In this document: piece by piece, positions 1 through 8,243 of the stretch
Layout: every line of letters begins with the position of its first letter
How positions within the stretch are numbered: position 1 is the first letter of the stretch
DNA from: an uncultured Ruminococcus sp.
GTDB taxonomy: Bacteria; Bacillota; Clostridia; Oscillospirales; Ruminococcaceae
NCBI GenBank assembly: GCA_910577575.1
Contig: CAJTOG010000005.1
Location: 1-64,000 of the forward strand
DNA: 64,000 nucleotides
Direction of reading: 5' to 3'
Program-made: the position numbers and the translations under genes
Notes under the pieces: generated by a model
Told to the model about the DNA's origin: nothing
The model's database searches: none
The model's input: the letters and a program-made list of their open reading frames with translations, nothing else

Positions 1-496
1 TGACACAAAGTGCATAAGAACCCCTGATACGAATCATTGCACGTGAAATGGCATCAACAGGATTCTGACTGTACTTTTTATAATAATAATCAATCAGCTT
101 AACGGCAACTTCTGTATCAGTCTGAGATTTGAAACTGTATCCCCTCTGTATAAGCTTTTCACGAAGCTCCTGATAATTTTCAATAATTCCGTTATGAACA
201 GCAACAACATTTTCATCATCGCTTTCATGAGGATGAGCGTTGAGAGTTGAAGGCTCGCCGTGAGTTGCCCATCGCGTATGACCAATACCACAGCTTCCCT
301 GTACAGCGTCGCCGTCATTTGTCATTTTCTTAAGCACTTCAAGCTTACCCTTTGCTTTGATAACAACAGTTTCGCCGTTTTCATTATGAACCGCAATTCC
401 TGCGGAATCATATCCTCTGTATTCAAGTTTTGAAAGACCGTCCAGAAGAATGGGAGCGGCCTGAGAATTACCTGTAAATCCAACAATTCCACACAT
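1..496 (-). CDS. glmS: Glucosamine-fructose-6-phosphate aminotransferase, N-terminal part (cut by window edge)
   Basis: Makes glucosamine-6-phosphate from fructose-6-phosphate and glutamine, the first committed step to UDP-GlcNAc and peptidoglycan. Reading the minus strand from ATG at 496 gives the class II glutamine amidotransferase start MCGIVGF with catalytic Cys2, then LEYRGYDSAGIA, GHTRWATHG and VHNGIIENY, all diagnostic of GlmS. About 165 residues are visible and the gene runs off the left edge, so the sugar isomerase domains lie outside. GGAGG sits about 10 nt before the ATG. A consensus promoter lies at 548-577, so the 5' UTR is only about 45 nt, too short for a glmS ribozyme. Confidence 0.96.
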   Translation of the reverse strand, partial: MCGIVGFTGNSQAAPILLDGLSKLEYRGYDSAGIAVHNENGETVVIKAKGKLEVLKKMTNDGDAVQGSCGIGHTRWATHGEPSTLNAHPHESDDENVVAVHNGIIENYQELREKLIQRGYSFKSQTDTEVAVKLIDYYYKKYSQNPVDAISRAMIRIRGSYALCV

Positions 497-547
497 AGTA
501 ATAATATCCTCCATATAAATACTGTACAAAAAATAGTATACAATTAT

Positions 548-577
548 ATTATACACTATTTTAAATCAACTTGTCAA
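548..577 (-). promoter_or_regulatory. Sigma-A promoter of glmS
   Basis: The minus strand reads TTGACA (572-577), an 18-nt spacer and TATAAT (548-553). The transcript would start near 541, about 45 nt before the glmS start codon. Confidence 0.8.
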
Positions 578-660
578 CCTAAAAAATAAACAAGTATTAA
601 TAAAAATATTCTTTTTTTATATTAATAATCCCACGCATGAAACGCATGATTATATTCAGA

Positions 661-2040
661 TTATCTTACAATATCATCATCGTTGAAAGGGTCACCGCAG
701 TTTGCACAGAATCTCGGCGGATTATGCGGGTCGGCAGGCTGCCAGCCGCATTTGCTGCATTTATATGACGGATTGCTTACAGGTCTTTGTTTTCCGCAGT
801 TTGCACAGAACTTTCCTGTATTTGAAGCTCCACACGAACAGGTCCAGTTATTATTTTCCGGTTTCTGTTTTCCGCAGTTCGCACAGAATTTTCCCGTATT
901 TGAAGCTCCGCACGAACAGGTCCAGCCATTATTTTCCGGTTTCTGTTTTCCACAATTTGCACAGAATTTTCCCATATTTGAAGTTCCGCACGAACAGGTC
1001 CATGAATTTGCATTCGCTGCTGTATTATTTGCCTGCTGTGTACCCATAGCAAAAAGACTCTGTGCATTCATTCCGCCCATTTGCTGAGCCATATTCATTC
1101 CATAAAATCCCATGGCTGAACCGCCGTGATTGCCTGATGCAGAACCCATAGCCCTGCCTTGTGCCTCAACTATATTTGCTGCCGCATTTATAGGATTTCT
1201 GTTCCATGCCATATCCTCGTACTTCTTGATTCTGTCCTCATCTTCTTTGGAAATGGAAACCGATTTGACAGCTACCCTGCCTATTTCTATTCCATGCTCA
1301 TCTTTCCACTGTGATTTAAGTGCTGTCTGCATAGCATCTGTTATTTCAGTAGTATGAAGCGGAAGCTGGTCATAAGTTATAGATGATGAAAGGCTTGCAA
1401 GGGCAGGCTGTAAACGGCTCATAAACTCACTGTAAAGTGTATTATCAAGCTGTGAACGGTTATAACTTGATGAAATATTTCCACATACGTTAGTAAAGAA
1501 AAGCAGAGGGTCACTTATTTTATATGAATAAATACCGTTGCATCTAAGACCTACAGTAAAGCTTCTGCCTATATCCTGATAAACAACCCTGAACGGTATA
1601 GGTGTAGGAGTGCCGAACTTGTTATCTGTTATTTCTTTGACGTTAAAATAGTAGATTCTCTGGTCGTGTGCTGTATCTCCGCCAAATGAAATACGCTTGC
1701 CGATTGTTTTGAAAGTTTCCTTAATGCTGTTTCCGAGACTTCCGGAAAAAAGACTCGGTTCTGTTGACATATCGTAGGTATATTCTCCGGGAACTGCACA
1801 GACTTCAACAATCTGACCCTGGTCGACAATAATCATGCACTGACCCTCATTGACAACAATAACGCTTCCGTCAGTGATAATATTATCGCTTCCTCTCGTG
1901 TTTGATGAGTGTCTGCTGTTTTTTTTCTGTCCCTTTACAACAAGAACATCAGGTGAAAGAGAATCACAGCAGAAATAGTCCTTCCATGTATCCGCAAGTG
2001 TTGAACCCACACTTGAAACAACCGCTTTAATAAGACCCAT
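661..2040 (-). CDS. SPFH-domain (virion core protein-like) protein with C-terminal zinc-ribbon repeats
   Basis: 459 residues. The N-terminal ~300 residues match the SPFH/virion-core-like family (COG4260 type: starts MGLIKAVVSSVGSTLADTWKDYF, cytoplasmic, no signal peptide or membrane segment), of unknown molecular role. A Gly/Met/Ala/Gln-rich hinge follows. Then come three near-identical 26-residue units of the form WTCSCG-x5-GKFCANCGKQ, and a fourth, different CxxC...CxxC ribbon (YKCSKCGW...RFCANCGDPF). Each unit supplies four cysteines for one zinc. AAGGAG lies 9 nt before the ATG and a promoter at 2073-2101. Monocistronic. The function of the family is unknown to me; the repeats suggest binding of protein or nucleic acid partners. 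Confidence 0.85.
   Translation of the reverse strand: MGLIKAVVSSVGSTLADTWKDYFCCDSLSPDVLVVKGQKKNSRHSSNTRGSDNIITDGSVIVVNEGQCMIIVDQGQIVEVCAVPGEYTYDMSTEPSLFSGSLGNSIKETFKTIGKRISFGGDTAHDQRIYYFNVKEITDNKFGTPTPIPFRVVYQDIGRSFTVGLRCNGIYSYKISDPLLFFTNVCGNISSSYNRSQLDNTLYSEFMSRLQPALASLSSSITYDQLPLHTTEITDAMQTALKSQWKDEHGIEIGRVAVKSVSISKEDEDRIKKYEDMAWNRNPINAAANIVEAQGRAMGSASGNHGGSAMGFYGMNMAQQMGGMNAQSLFAMGTQQANNTAANANSWTCSCGTSNMGKFCANCGKQKPENNGWTCSCGASNTGKFCANCGKQKPENNNWTCSCGASNTGKFCANCGKQRPVSNPSYKCSKCGWQPADPHNPPRFCANCGDPFNDDDIVR
780..1013 (-). repeat. Three tandem 78-bp repeats encoding zinc ribbons
   Basis: The segment encodes three consecutive copies of WTCSCG(A/T)SN(T/M)GKFCANCGKQ plus a short PENN spacer. 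The copies differ at only a few bases, which indicates recent in-frame duplication and likely copy-number variation between strains. Confidence 0.85.
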
Positions 2041-2072
2041 AGTTAAAAGCTCCTTTTTAATTAATTTATATT

Positions 2073-2101
2073 ATTATAGCATATCTGTCAGGAAATTACA
2101 A
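2073..2101 (-). promoter_or_regulatory. Promoter of the SPFH/zinc-ribbon gene
   Basis: The minus strand reads TTGTAA (2096-2101), a 17-nt spacer and TATAAT (2073-2078), about 30 nt upstream of the start codon. Confidence 0.7.
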
Positions 2102-2109
2102 CATCTGAT

Positions 2110-2451
2110 TTATTCCCATTCTTTCCAGATTTCAGGACAATATCCGATTACTGCCTTTTTACCGTTTCTTACAACAGGAGTTTTTATAAGCTGCTGATTC
2201 TCAAACAGTTTTTCCTCTTTGTCACTGTCAGACAGATATTTCATAAGCACAAGAGTATTCTTGTCCTTTGCTTTTTCATTAATCATTTTATCAACACCGC
2301 CTACAGCTTGTATAACAGAAGTAAATTCTCCTCTGCTCATACCCTTTTCATTCATATCAATGAACTGATACTTTATACCACGCTCTTTAAAATAACGCTC
2401 GGCTTTTTTTGTATCAAAACATTTTTTAACACCAAAAATTTGTATATTCAT
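2110..2451 (-). CDS. ArsC/Spx-family thioredoxin-fold protein
   Basis: 113 residues, the usual length for the ArsC/YffB/Spx family. There is one N-terminal cysteine in the context FGVKKCFDTKKAERYF (Cys11), not the CxxC of Spx. A LIKTPVVRNGKKAVIGY segment carries the family's cis-proline and arginine. Members are arsenate reductases or, more often in such genomes, reductase-like proteins of unknown substrate. Without neighbouring ars genes I would not call it an arsenate reductase. The ATG abuts the stop codon of the methyltransferase upstream, so the two are probably translationally coupled. AGAGGTG precedes the start. Confidence 0.8.
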   Translation of the reverse strand: MNIQIFGVKKCFDTKKAERYFKERGIKYQFIDMNEKGMSRGEFTSVIQAVGGVDKMINEKAKDKNTLVLMKYLSDSDKEEKLFENQQLIKTPVVRNGKKAVIGYCPEIWKEWE

Positions 2452-3024
2452 TTAACACCTCTTGTCTTTAGAAATCATGGTAAATACAAAAGCCGGCGGA
2501 AAATTTCGTAATGCAACAGAAATATCTTCAATATCAAAGAATCTTTCAAAAAGCTTCTTTTTTAAAAGCGTATACTGAAAAGTTATAAATTTTCCGCCGT
2601 TTTTTGCAAGTATTCTTTTTGTTGAAGCAAGTATCCTGTCTGATATATCCGATGGCAGGGAAGCAAAGGGAAGTCCGGAGATAATATAGTCAATCTTATA
2701 AATATTATACTTACTCATATATTTTGCAAGATTTCGGACATCGCCGTGAATAATAAATACATCACGGCATTTTCCGAATTTTTTACAGAGAATATTATAA
2801 AAATTCTTGTTCTGTTCTATAACAAGAAATTTTGTACCCTTTTTTCTGTGCCTGATAACTTCAGCAGTAAATACTCCAGTACCTGCTCCGTATTCAGCAA
2901 TGACAGAACATCTTGAAAAATCAATATTTTTAATCATATTTTCTGAAAGATATTTACTGCTCGGAGCAACCGCCCCGATGGTCTGAGGATGTTTTATGTA
3001 TTCAATAATAAAATTGGATTTCAT
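2452..3024 (-). CDS. Class I SAM-dependent methyltransferase, phospholipid N-methyltransferase-like
   Basis: 190 residues. The SAM-binding motif I is visible as IAEYGAGTGVFT, with an acidic residue closing the second strand (VIEQNKNF). Segments GAVAPSSKYLSENM near the N terminus, IISGLPFASLP in the middle and NFPPAFVF at the C terminus match the COG3963 group, which is related to rRNA adenine dimethylases and includes phospholipid N-methyltransferases. The substrate cannot be told from sequence. The gene sits 12 nt after the GH3 gene and abuts the ArsC-like gene, forming one operon. Confidence 0.75.
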   Translation of the reverse strand: MKSNFIIEYIKHPQTIGAVAPSSKYLSENMIKNIDFSRCSVIAEYGAGTGVFTAEVIRHRKKGTKFLVIEQNKNFYNILCKKFGKCRDVFIIHGDVRNLAKYMSKYNIYKIDYIISGLPFASLPSDISDRILASTKRILAKNGGKFITFQYTLLKKKLFERFFDIEDISVALRNFPPAFVFTMISKDKRC

Positions 3025-3036
3025 AAAAATATCTCC

Positions 3037-5769
3037 TTAAAATTTACGTTCCGTCCTATCGGTAATTTCAAAGCTTATACTTATCAAATCAAGACCATTC
3101 TGGGCAAAATAAAGTCTTATAGTAGTAAAATGAGAGAACATCGGTATTTCCTTTGAATAAGAAACAGGCTTGCCGTCTGTACCGTTCCATGTAAATGTAC
3201 CGTCCGCTGTACCCATTGCAAATACAGTAAGCGGAATCTGTGCAAGTTCACTCTGAGTTGATGAAGCAGTAACGGTCATCTTATAGTAAGCAGGATTGTT
3301 GACTATAAGTGCAAAGCTATAATCTTTTCCTTTTACTGCCTTGACTTCACGCAAGTCAAGAATAAAGTTATCATTAATTTCATAGAAATTTACAGGTTCA
3401 TTAGAGGAAATATCCTCTTCAGCTTTGTTTATAACTTCAATTTCATCAGCTTTACCAATTAAACGTCTGAAAGCATTTGTATGAAGCAGGAAGTTACATA
3501 TATTTTTTGCATTTCTCTGAAGTTCACTTCTCTTTAAATCTCCTGAAGAAAGACTTTCAAGTGTATTGTCATCATTTTTAGAACCGTCAGCACATACCAT
3601 ATACAAATCATTCTGAGCAACTGTCATTTTTGCAAAATCGGATTTATCAGGCTTTCCGTTCTTTTCACTTATATCTGCCCACCAGTCAGTCATTACAATC
3701 CCTGTATATTCCCACTCGTTACGGAGAACAATTGTATTCAAATCATAACTTCCGGCAGTCCATACACCATTTACCTTTCCGTATGTAGTCATGATGCTGT
3801 CAGCATTTCCCTGTCTAACAGCAATTTCAAATCCTTTGAGATAAATCTCACGCAAAGCCCTTTCAGATACAACAGAATCAAGAAAATGCCTGTTTGTTTC
3901 CTGATTATTTGCACAGAAATGCTTTATAGTGCCAGTCACTCCGGATTTATGAAGTCCACGCAGTTCAGCTGTTGTCATAGTGCCTGTTAAATAGGGGTCT
4001 TCTGAAAAATATTCAAAATTGCGTCCGTTCAGCGGATGACGGTGAATATTCATACCCGGACCAAGCAGATTGTCTACTTTATTTTCAGACATTTCAAGCC
4101 CCAAAAATTCAAACAGATTTTCAATAAGCTTTTTATTGAATGTTGATGCAATCATAGTGCCATTCGGAAGACTGAATGCCTTTGTACCGCAGTCAAGACG
4201 CATTCCCGACGGTCCGTCGTCACAACAGGCCGCAGGTATTCCATATCTTGTAAGACTATCAGAAACTCCGCCGAAAGCTGATGCTGTACCTGCCGTAACC
4301 AGTGGACTTCCCATGCCCTCGCCTCGTATAATGCATGAAAGTTCTTCATCATCAAGCTGAGCTATAAATTCGTCCATATTATTCTTACTTGAATAAACAT
4401 CAGCAAGCTTTATTCCTCTGTTGCCTGTATATTCAAGTTCTTCAGGCATATTTTCAAATCTTCTTACTGATTCATCAGCTTCATTCAGCGGTACGGGTTC
4501 AAATTCAAGTCCTCCGTGATTTACCATACGTTCAAATGGTTCAACAGGAGCAAGCACTTGAGTACATTCCTTTACAATTTTATTCTCCGTTATGCCTATG
4601 CTTAAACATCTTTCAGAATAATTTGAAATATAGAAATTATACTCACCTTTTTCAAGTATCCAGCAATGCTTATGACCTGTAACACCTGAATCATCGTAAG
4701 ATGCCAAATCATTTAAATCAATTTCAAGGCATAAGTCCTGCGATTCATTCGGTGCGAGAGTTTTGGTTTTCTCATATCCACATAAAATCTTTTTCGGCTG
4801 TCCAAGTTTGCCTTGCGGTTTCCCAACATACAGCATGACAACTTCTTTTCCGCTGTATTTTCCTGTATTAGTTACACGCATATATATATTGATTTTCATA
4901 TCTGCATCATCGGAAGCAAGATATTCTGTTTTAAAATCAGTATATGAAAGCCCATAACCAAAAGGATAACGGATTTTTTCAGGTGCAAAAGTATCAAAAT
5001 ACCTGTAACCGACATAGATATCCTCTGCATATATATTCTTATCCTTACCGCCAAAATACTGACTTGACGGATAATCTTCAATATTATATGCAATAGTATC
5101 AGTCAATTTTCCCGATGGTGAAACTTCACCGGCAAGCACTTTAGCAGTACCTGTTCCGCCTGTCATACCGCCCTGCCATATATAAAGAAGTGCATCAGGT
5201 TTGCATTCCTCAATAAAGTTTATATCAATCAGTCCGCCGACATTAAGCAAAACAACTACCTTTTTAAATTCCCTGCGTACTTTCACAAGCATCGATTTTT
5301 CCAAATCTGTAAGCAAAAAAGAACCTTCTGCATATCTGACATCCTGCTCTTCGCCAGCCGTTCTGCCAATTATTATTACAGCTGTATCTCCTTTTTCAGC
5401 AGATTTTTTAACTAAATCATCATCAAGAGGCATTTCAACCTGTGCCCATGGTTCTTCTCCCCAGCCTGTGCCAACATCATAAGGATTTTTTTCATCCCAT
5501 TTTTTATAAATATCAAGAAGCTCTTCATTGAGCTCAATACCTGATTCAATAAGCCCGTCCACAATATTGGTAACTTTTGAAACGTTTACCATACCTCCCG
5601 AACCTGTACCGCTTTTATAGTAATGAAGCTGAATGCGTCCGAAAACTGAAATTATTTCATTCTTTTTTAACGGCAATGCAGAATTGTCATTTTTAAGCAT
5701 TACAATTCCCTCAGAAACTGTATCAGCAGCAATTTTTAAATATTTTTCCCAGTCAAGAACTTTTTTCAT
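3037..5769 (-). CDS. GH3 beta-glucosidase with inverted domain order
   Basis: 910 residues from the ATG at 5769; the upstream in-frame GTG lies on the GAGG ribosome site that serves this ATG. No signal peptide, so likely cytoplasmic, hydrolysing cellobiose or other imported beta-glucosides. Domain order is unusual: the GH3 C-terminal alpha/beta sandwich comes first (roughly 1-250; IIIGRTAGEEQD, LLYIWQGGMTGGTGTAKVL), then a fibronectin-like domain (YPFGYGLSYTDF, about 260-370), then the GH3 TIM barrel (CCDDGPSGMRLD, NFEYFSEDPYLTG, IKHFCANNQE). The expected nucleophile is Asp695 in VMTDWWAD. This permuted order is known from Ruminococcus albus and Butyrivibrio beta-glucosidases. First gene of a three-gene operon. 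Confidence 0.93.
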   Translation of the reverse strand: MKKVLDWEKYLKIAADTVSEGIVMLKNDNSALPLKKNEIISVFGRIQLHYYKSGTGSGGMVNVSKVTNIVDGLIESGIELNEELLDIYKKWDEKNPYDVGTGWGEEPWAQVEMPLDDDLVKKSAEKGDTAVIIIGRTAGEEQDVRYAEGSFLLTDLEKSMLVKVRREFKKVVVLLNVGGLIDINFIEECKPDALLYIWQGGMTGGTGTAKVLAGEVSPSGKLTDTIAYNIEDYPSSQYFGGKDKNIYAEDIYVGYRYFDTFAPEKIRYPFGYGLSYTDFKTEYLASDDADMKINIYMRVTNTGKYSGKEVVMLYVGKPQGKLGQPKKILCGYEKTKTLAPNESQDLCLEIDLNDLASYDDSGVTGHKHCWILEKGEYNFYISNYSERCLSIGITENKIVKECTQVLAPVEPFERMVNHGGLEFEPVPLNEADESVRRFENMPEELEYTGNRGIKLADVYSSKNNMDEFIAQLDDEELSCIIRGEGMGSPLVTAGTASAFGGVSDSLTRYGIPAACCDDGPSGMRLDCGTKAFSLPNGTMIASTFNKKLIENLFEFLGLEMSENKVDNLLGPGMNIHRHPLNGRNFEYFSEDPYLTGTMTTAELRGLHKSGVTGTIKHFCANNQETNRHFLDSVVSERALREIYLKGFEIAVRQGNADSIMTTYGKVNGVWTAGSYDLNTIVLRNEWEYTGIVMTDWWADISEKNGKPDKSDFAKMTVAQNDLYMVCADGSKNDDNTLESLSSGDLKRSELQRNAKNICNFLLHTNAFRRLIGKADEIEVINKAEEDISSNEPVNFYEINDNFILDLREVKAVKGKDYSFALIVNNPAYYKMTVTASSTQSELAQIPLTVFAMGTADGTFTWNGTDGKPVSYSKEIPMFSHFTTIRLYFAQNGLDLISISFEITDRTERKF

Positions 5770-5808
5770 AAAATAGTACCTCACTTCATAATATAATAAG
5801 ATACTACA

Positions 5809-5837
5809 ATTATAACAAATGCCTCATAAATTTGCAA
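5809..5837 (-). promoter_or_regulatory. Promoter of the GH3 operon
   Basis: The minus strand reads TTGCAA (5832-5837), a 17-nt spacer and TATAAT (5809-5814), just downstream of the uppP terminator. Confidence 0.75.
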
Positions 5838-5844
5838 TAGTTTT

Positions 5845-5877
5845 TTATAAAAAAAGCAGACTTTTTTAAGTCTGCTT
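5845..5877 (-). terminator. Intrinsic terminator of uppP
   Basis: A 10-bp stem AAGCAGACTT/AAGTCTGCTT (5868-5877 with 5854-5863) has a 4-nt loop and is followed on the minus strand by a T-rich tract. Confidence 0.85.
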
Positions 5878-5883
5878 GAATAT

Positions 5884-6762
5884 TCAAATAAATGATGTAA
5901 TGCCAAAGTAGGTAATGACCAATATTCCCAACACTATTCTGTACCAGCCAAACACCTTGAAATCGTGCTTTTTGATATAGTCCATAAGAAAATTGATTAC
6001 AAAAATTGATACGATAAATGCCGTAATCATGCCAACTGCCAAAATACCGATTTGTGTTCCGTCAAATCCACCATCATATTTTACAAGCTTCAAAAGACTT
6101 GCTCCGAACATTACGGGTACGGCAAGATAGAAAGTAAATTCAGCTGCAACTGTTCTTGAAATACCGATGAGTAATGCTCCGACAATTGTTGCACCTGAAC
6201 GTGATGTACCGGGGAAAAGTGCGGCGATAAGCTGAAATGCACCGATAATCAACGCAGATTTGTATGTAAGTTCATTAATTGTATTAACTTTTGGTTTTTT
6301 GTTTTTATTCCAGTTTTCTACTACAATAAATGCGATACCAAATACTATAAGTGCAACTGCAACTACCCACGGATTATAAAAATGTTCATCAACCCAATCA
6401 TCAAGCAAAACTCCGATTACAGCAGCAGGCAGACAAGCCACTACCACCTTAAACCACATCTGCATAATATCCATTTTGATATATGACCCGAATCCCTTGT
6501 TGTTAAGCGGATGAGCATTATTTTCTCTGCCGAACGGAAACAGTTTTTTCCAGAAAATTATTACTACTGCAATAATTGCTCCAAGTTGAATCACAACATT
6601 GAACATACTTATAAATGAATCATTTACTTCTGCATTATCACTGACTTTCAATTGTAAAAATTCATCAACAAGTATAAGATGACCGGTACTGCTTACGGGC
6701 AGCCATTCCGTTATGCCCTCAACAATTCCGAGAATAAAAGATTTAATAAATTCCCAAATCAT
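5884..6762 (-). CDS. uppP: Undecaprenyl-diphosphatase UppP (BacA family)
   Basis: Dephosphorylates undecaprenyl pyrophosphate at the membrane, recycling the lipid carrier for peptidoglycan and wall polymers; extra copies give bacitracin tolerance. 292 residues, about the usual length, with seven to eight hydrophobic segments. Both family signatures are visible: GIVEGITEWLPVSSTGHLIL near the N terminus and FPGTSRSGATIVGAL in the second half, including the catalytic Glu and Arg/Ser residues. AAAGGA precedes the ATG. Monocistronic, with its own terminator. Confidence 0.96.
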   Translation of the reverse strand: MIWEFIKSFILGIVEGITEWLPVSSTGHLILVDEFLQLKVSDNAEVNDSFISMFNVVIQLGAIIAVVIIFWKKLFPFGRENNAHPLNNKGFGSYIKMDIMQMWFKVVVACLPAAVIGVLLDDWVDEHFYNPWVVAVALIVFGIAFIVVENWNKNKKPKVNTINELTYKSALIIGAFQLIAALFPGTSRSGATIVGALLIGISRTVAAEFTFYLAVPVMFGASLLKLVKYDGGFDGTQIGILAVGMITAFIVSIFVINFLMDYIKKHDFKVFGWYRIVLGILVITYFGITSFI

Positions 6763-6870
6763 ATTATTTTCCTTTCTTTGTAAAAAAATTCATATATTAT
6801 TATATCATATTATTATGTCCATGTCAAATTAAAATATTCAAAAAGTTTTATAATACAAACATTTTTTGTC

Positions 6871-6899
6871 TTGACAAATTAAAAAATAGATGATATAAT
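6871..6899 (+). promoter_or_regulatory. Promoter for the NrdD-like and rubrerythrin genes
   Basis: TTGACA (6871-6876), a 17-nt spacer and TATAAT (6894-6899), a perfect consensus match about 80 nt before the first start codon. Confidence 0.85.
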
Positions 6900-6977
6900 A
6901 TAATCACCAACAAAATCAGTTTCCGGAATCTGAAAAATATGCAAATTAGTCAAAAAATTTATTCAGAGGTATATAAA

Positions 6978-7241
6978 ATGAAAGTTAATGTTATCGGAGA
7001 AAAGATTTCCCAGGAAGAAATAAATGCTTACATAAAATATGGTGAAGAGAAATACAGCGACAAAATTATAAAAGAAATGACTGTTAAAACTGACGGAGAT
7101 TTTGTTGACCTGAAATTTGATTTTGCTAATGTTCCATTTGACCGCATCAGACGTATAACAGGTTATCTTGTTGGTACTCTCGACCGTTTCAATGACGGAA
7201 AACGTTCTGAAGAACATGACAGAATAAAACATACTGTTTAA
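6978..7241 (+). CDS. Small protein resembling a short segment of anaerobic ribonucleotide reductase NrdD
   Basis: 87 residues from the ATG at 6978, chosen because CAGAGG lies 8-9 nt upstream; the in-frame ATG at 6939 has no such site. The C-terminal third contains FDRIRRITGYLVGTLDRFNDGK followed by RSEEHDRIKH, which closely resembles the RITGYLVG segment near the C terminus of class III ribonucleotide reductases. The glycyl-radical site and the catalytic barrel are absent, so it cannot be a reductase. Such stand-alone short proteins recur in clostridial genomes and are often mislabelled as NrdD. Function unknown; possibly a regulator or partner of NrdD. Confidence 0.7.
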   Translation: MKVNVIGEKISQEEINAYIKYGEEKYSDKIIKEMTVKTDGDFVDLKFDFANVPFDRIRRITGYLVGTLDRFNDGKRSEEHDRIKHTV

Positions 7242-7294
7242 AATGCTGAAAAGCTTTTAATTAAATTAAATATATAATATGGAGGTTATTTATA

Positions 7295-7846
7295 ATGGCT
7301 AAATATGTTTGTCCGGTCTGCGGATATGTTCATGAAGGAGATTCTGCTCCTGAAAAATGCCCTCAGTGCGGAGTTCCGGGTTCTAAATTTATCAAAAAAG
7401 AAGAGGAAAACAGTCTTGTTTTTGCCTGCGAACATGAAGTAGGTATTGCCAAAGCTGTTGATGACACTGAAATTATTGAAGGTCTCAAGGCTAATTTCTC
7501 AGGCGAATGTACTGAAGTTGGTATGTACCTTGCTATGGCAAGAGTCGCTTTTAGAGAAGGTTATCCCGAAATCGGTCTTTATTGGGAAAAGGCTGCTTAT
7601 GAAGAAGCTGAACATGCTGCTAAGTTTGCTGAACTTCTCGGAGATGTTGTTTCATCTTCAACCAAGGAAAATCTTGAAAAGAGAGTAGCTGCTGAACACG
7701 GTGCAACTCAGGGTAAACTCGACCTTGCTAAGAGAGCAAAGGAACTTAACCTTGATGCTATTCATGATACAGTGCACGAAATGGCTAAGGACGAAGCCCG
7801 TCATGGCAAAGCTTTTGAAGGACTTCTCAAGAGATATTTCGGTTAA
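7295..7846 (+). CDS. Reverse rubrerythrin (rubredoxin domain first)
   Basis: Reduces hydrogen peroxide, and probably oxygen, in the cytoplasm of strict anaerobes. 183 residues. The N-terminal rubredoxin domain (about 1-35) has two knuckles, CPVCGYVH and CPQCGVPG, for a Fe(SCys)4 centre. The ferritin-like four-helix bundle follows with di-iron ligands in NFSGECTEVGMY, EKAAYEEAEHAAKF and KDEARHGKAF. This is the opposite of the classical rubrerythrin order and matches clostridial revRbr proteins that are induced by oxygen. GGAGG precedes the ATG and a terminator follows. It shares the promoter at 6871-6899 with the small upstream gene. Confidence 0.93.
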   Translation: MAKYVCPVCGYVHEGDSAPEKCPQCGVPGSKFIKKEEENSLVFACEHEVGIAKAVDDTEIIEGLKANFSGECTEVGMYLAMARVAFREGYPEIGLYWEKAAYEEAEHAAKFAELLGDVVSSSTKENLEKRVAAEHGATQGKLDLAKRAKELNLDAIHDTVHEMAKDEARHGKAFEGLLKRYFG

Positions 7847-7865
7847 TCAAATATATAAAATCCAT

Positions 7866-7899
7866 AAAAAAGAGTGCATATAAAATGCACTCTTTTTTA
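7866..7899 (+). terminator. Intrinsic terminator of the rubrerythrin gene
   Basis: Stem AGAGTGCAT/ATGCACTCT (7871-7879 with 7885-7893) followed by a T tract. Confidence 0.88.
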
Positions 7900-7902
7900 T
7901 GT

Positions 7903-8229
7903 TTAATTTTCTGCCGAATAATTAGGCATAACAAAACTGGAGCTGTCATAAACAATTACTCCATCTTTACCGTCCCCGACAGAAAACTTCGATTCCTGAT
8001 TAATCACAGTATTTCCATTATTTTCGATTAAATGCTCTGATATTTCTGCATCAGTAATATTTCCTATACTGTCAAGATTTACAGAAACACTTTTTATTTC
8101 TGATGTATTGATTGCCTGCAAATGTGATAAAATTACATCTTTAAGCCATATATATTCTATTAATGGAGTATCATAAAAGTGGAAACCGTTTTTACTGAAA
8201 TCAATATTATTCTGATTTTTTTCACTGAC
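7903..8229 (-). pseudogene. Remnant of a secreted or anti-sigma-type protein, 5' end lost
   Basis: An open frame of 109 codons runs from just after a TAG (8230-8232) to the stop at 7903. It has no credible start: the only candidate is TTG at 8121 without a ribosome site. Upstream of the TAG the same frame continues in a protein-like way (FSFASYVMNQGE), suggesting a nonsense mutation. The frame differs by one base from the sigma-factor remnant just upstream. The translated text contains NITDAEISEHLIE and GDGKDGVIVYDSSSF and matches no family I recognise. It may be the tail of a gene once encoded downstream of the sigma factor. Confidence 0.5.
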
Positions 8230-8243
8230 CTATTCTCCCTGAT

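Noticed and set aside
497..660. glmS ribozyme or other riboswitch upstream of glmS
   Set aside because: The promoter leaves only about 45 nt of leader and the region is AT-rich without pairing potential.
683..1087. Open frames of 134 and 115 codons on the plus strand opposite the zinc-ribbon region
   Set aside because: They mirror the tandem repeat of the minus-strand gene, lack ribosome sites, and the minus frame has clear conserved zinc-ribbon and SPFH motifs.
2110..2451. Arsenate reductase or an arsenic-resistance operon
   Set aside because: No arsB, arsR or other ars gene nearby, and the family includes many proteins with unknown substrate.
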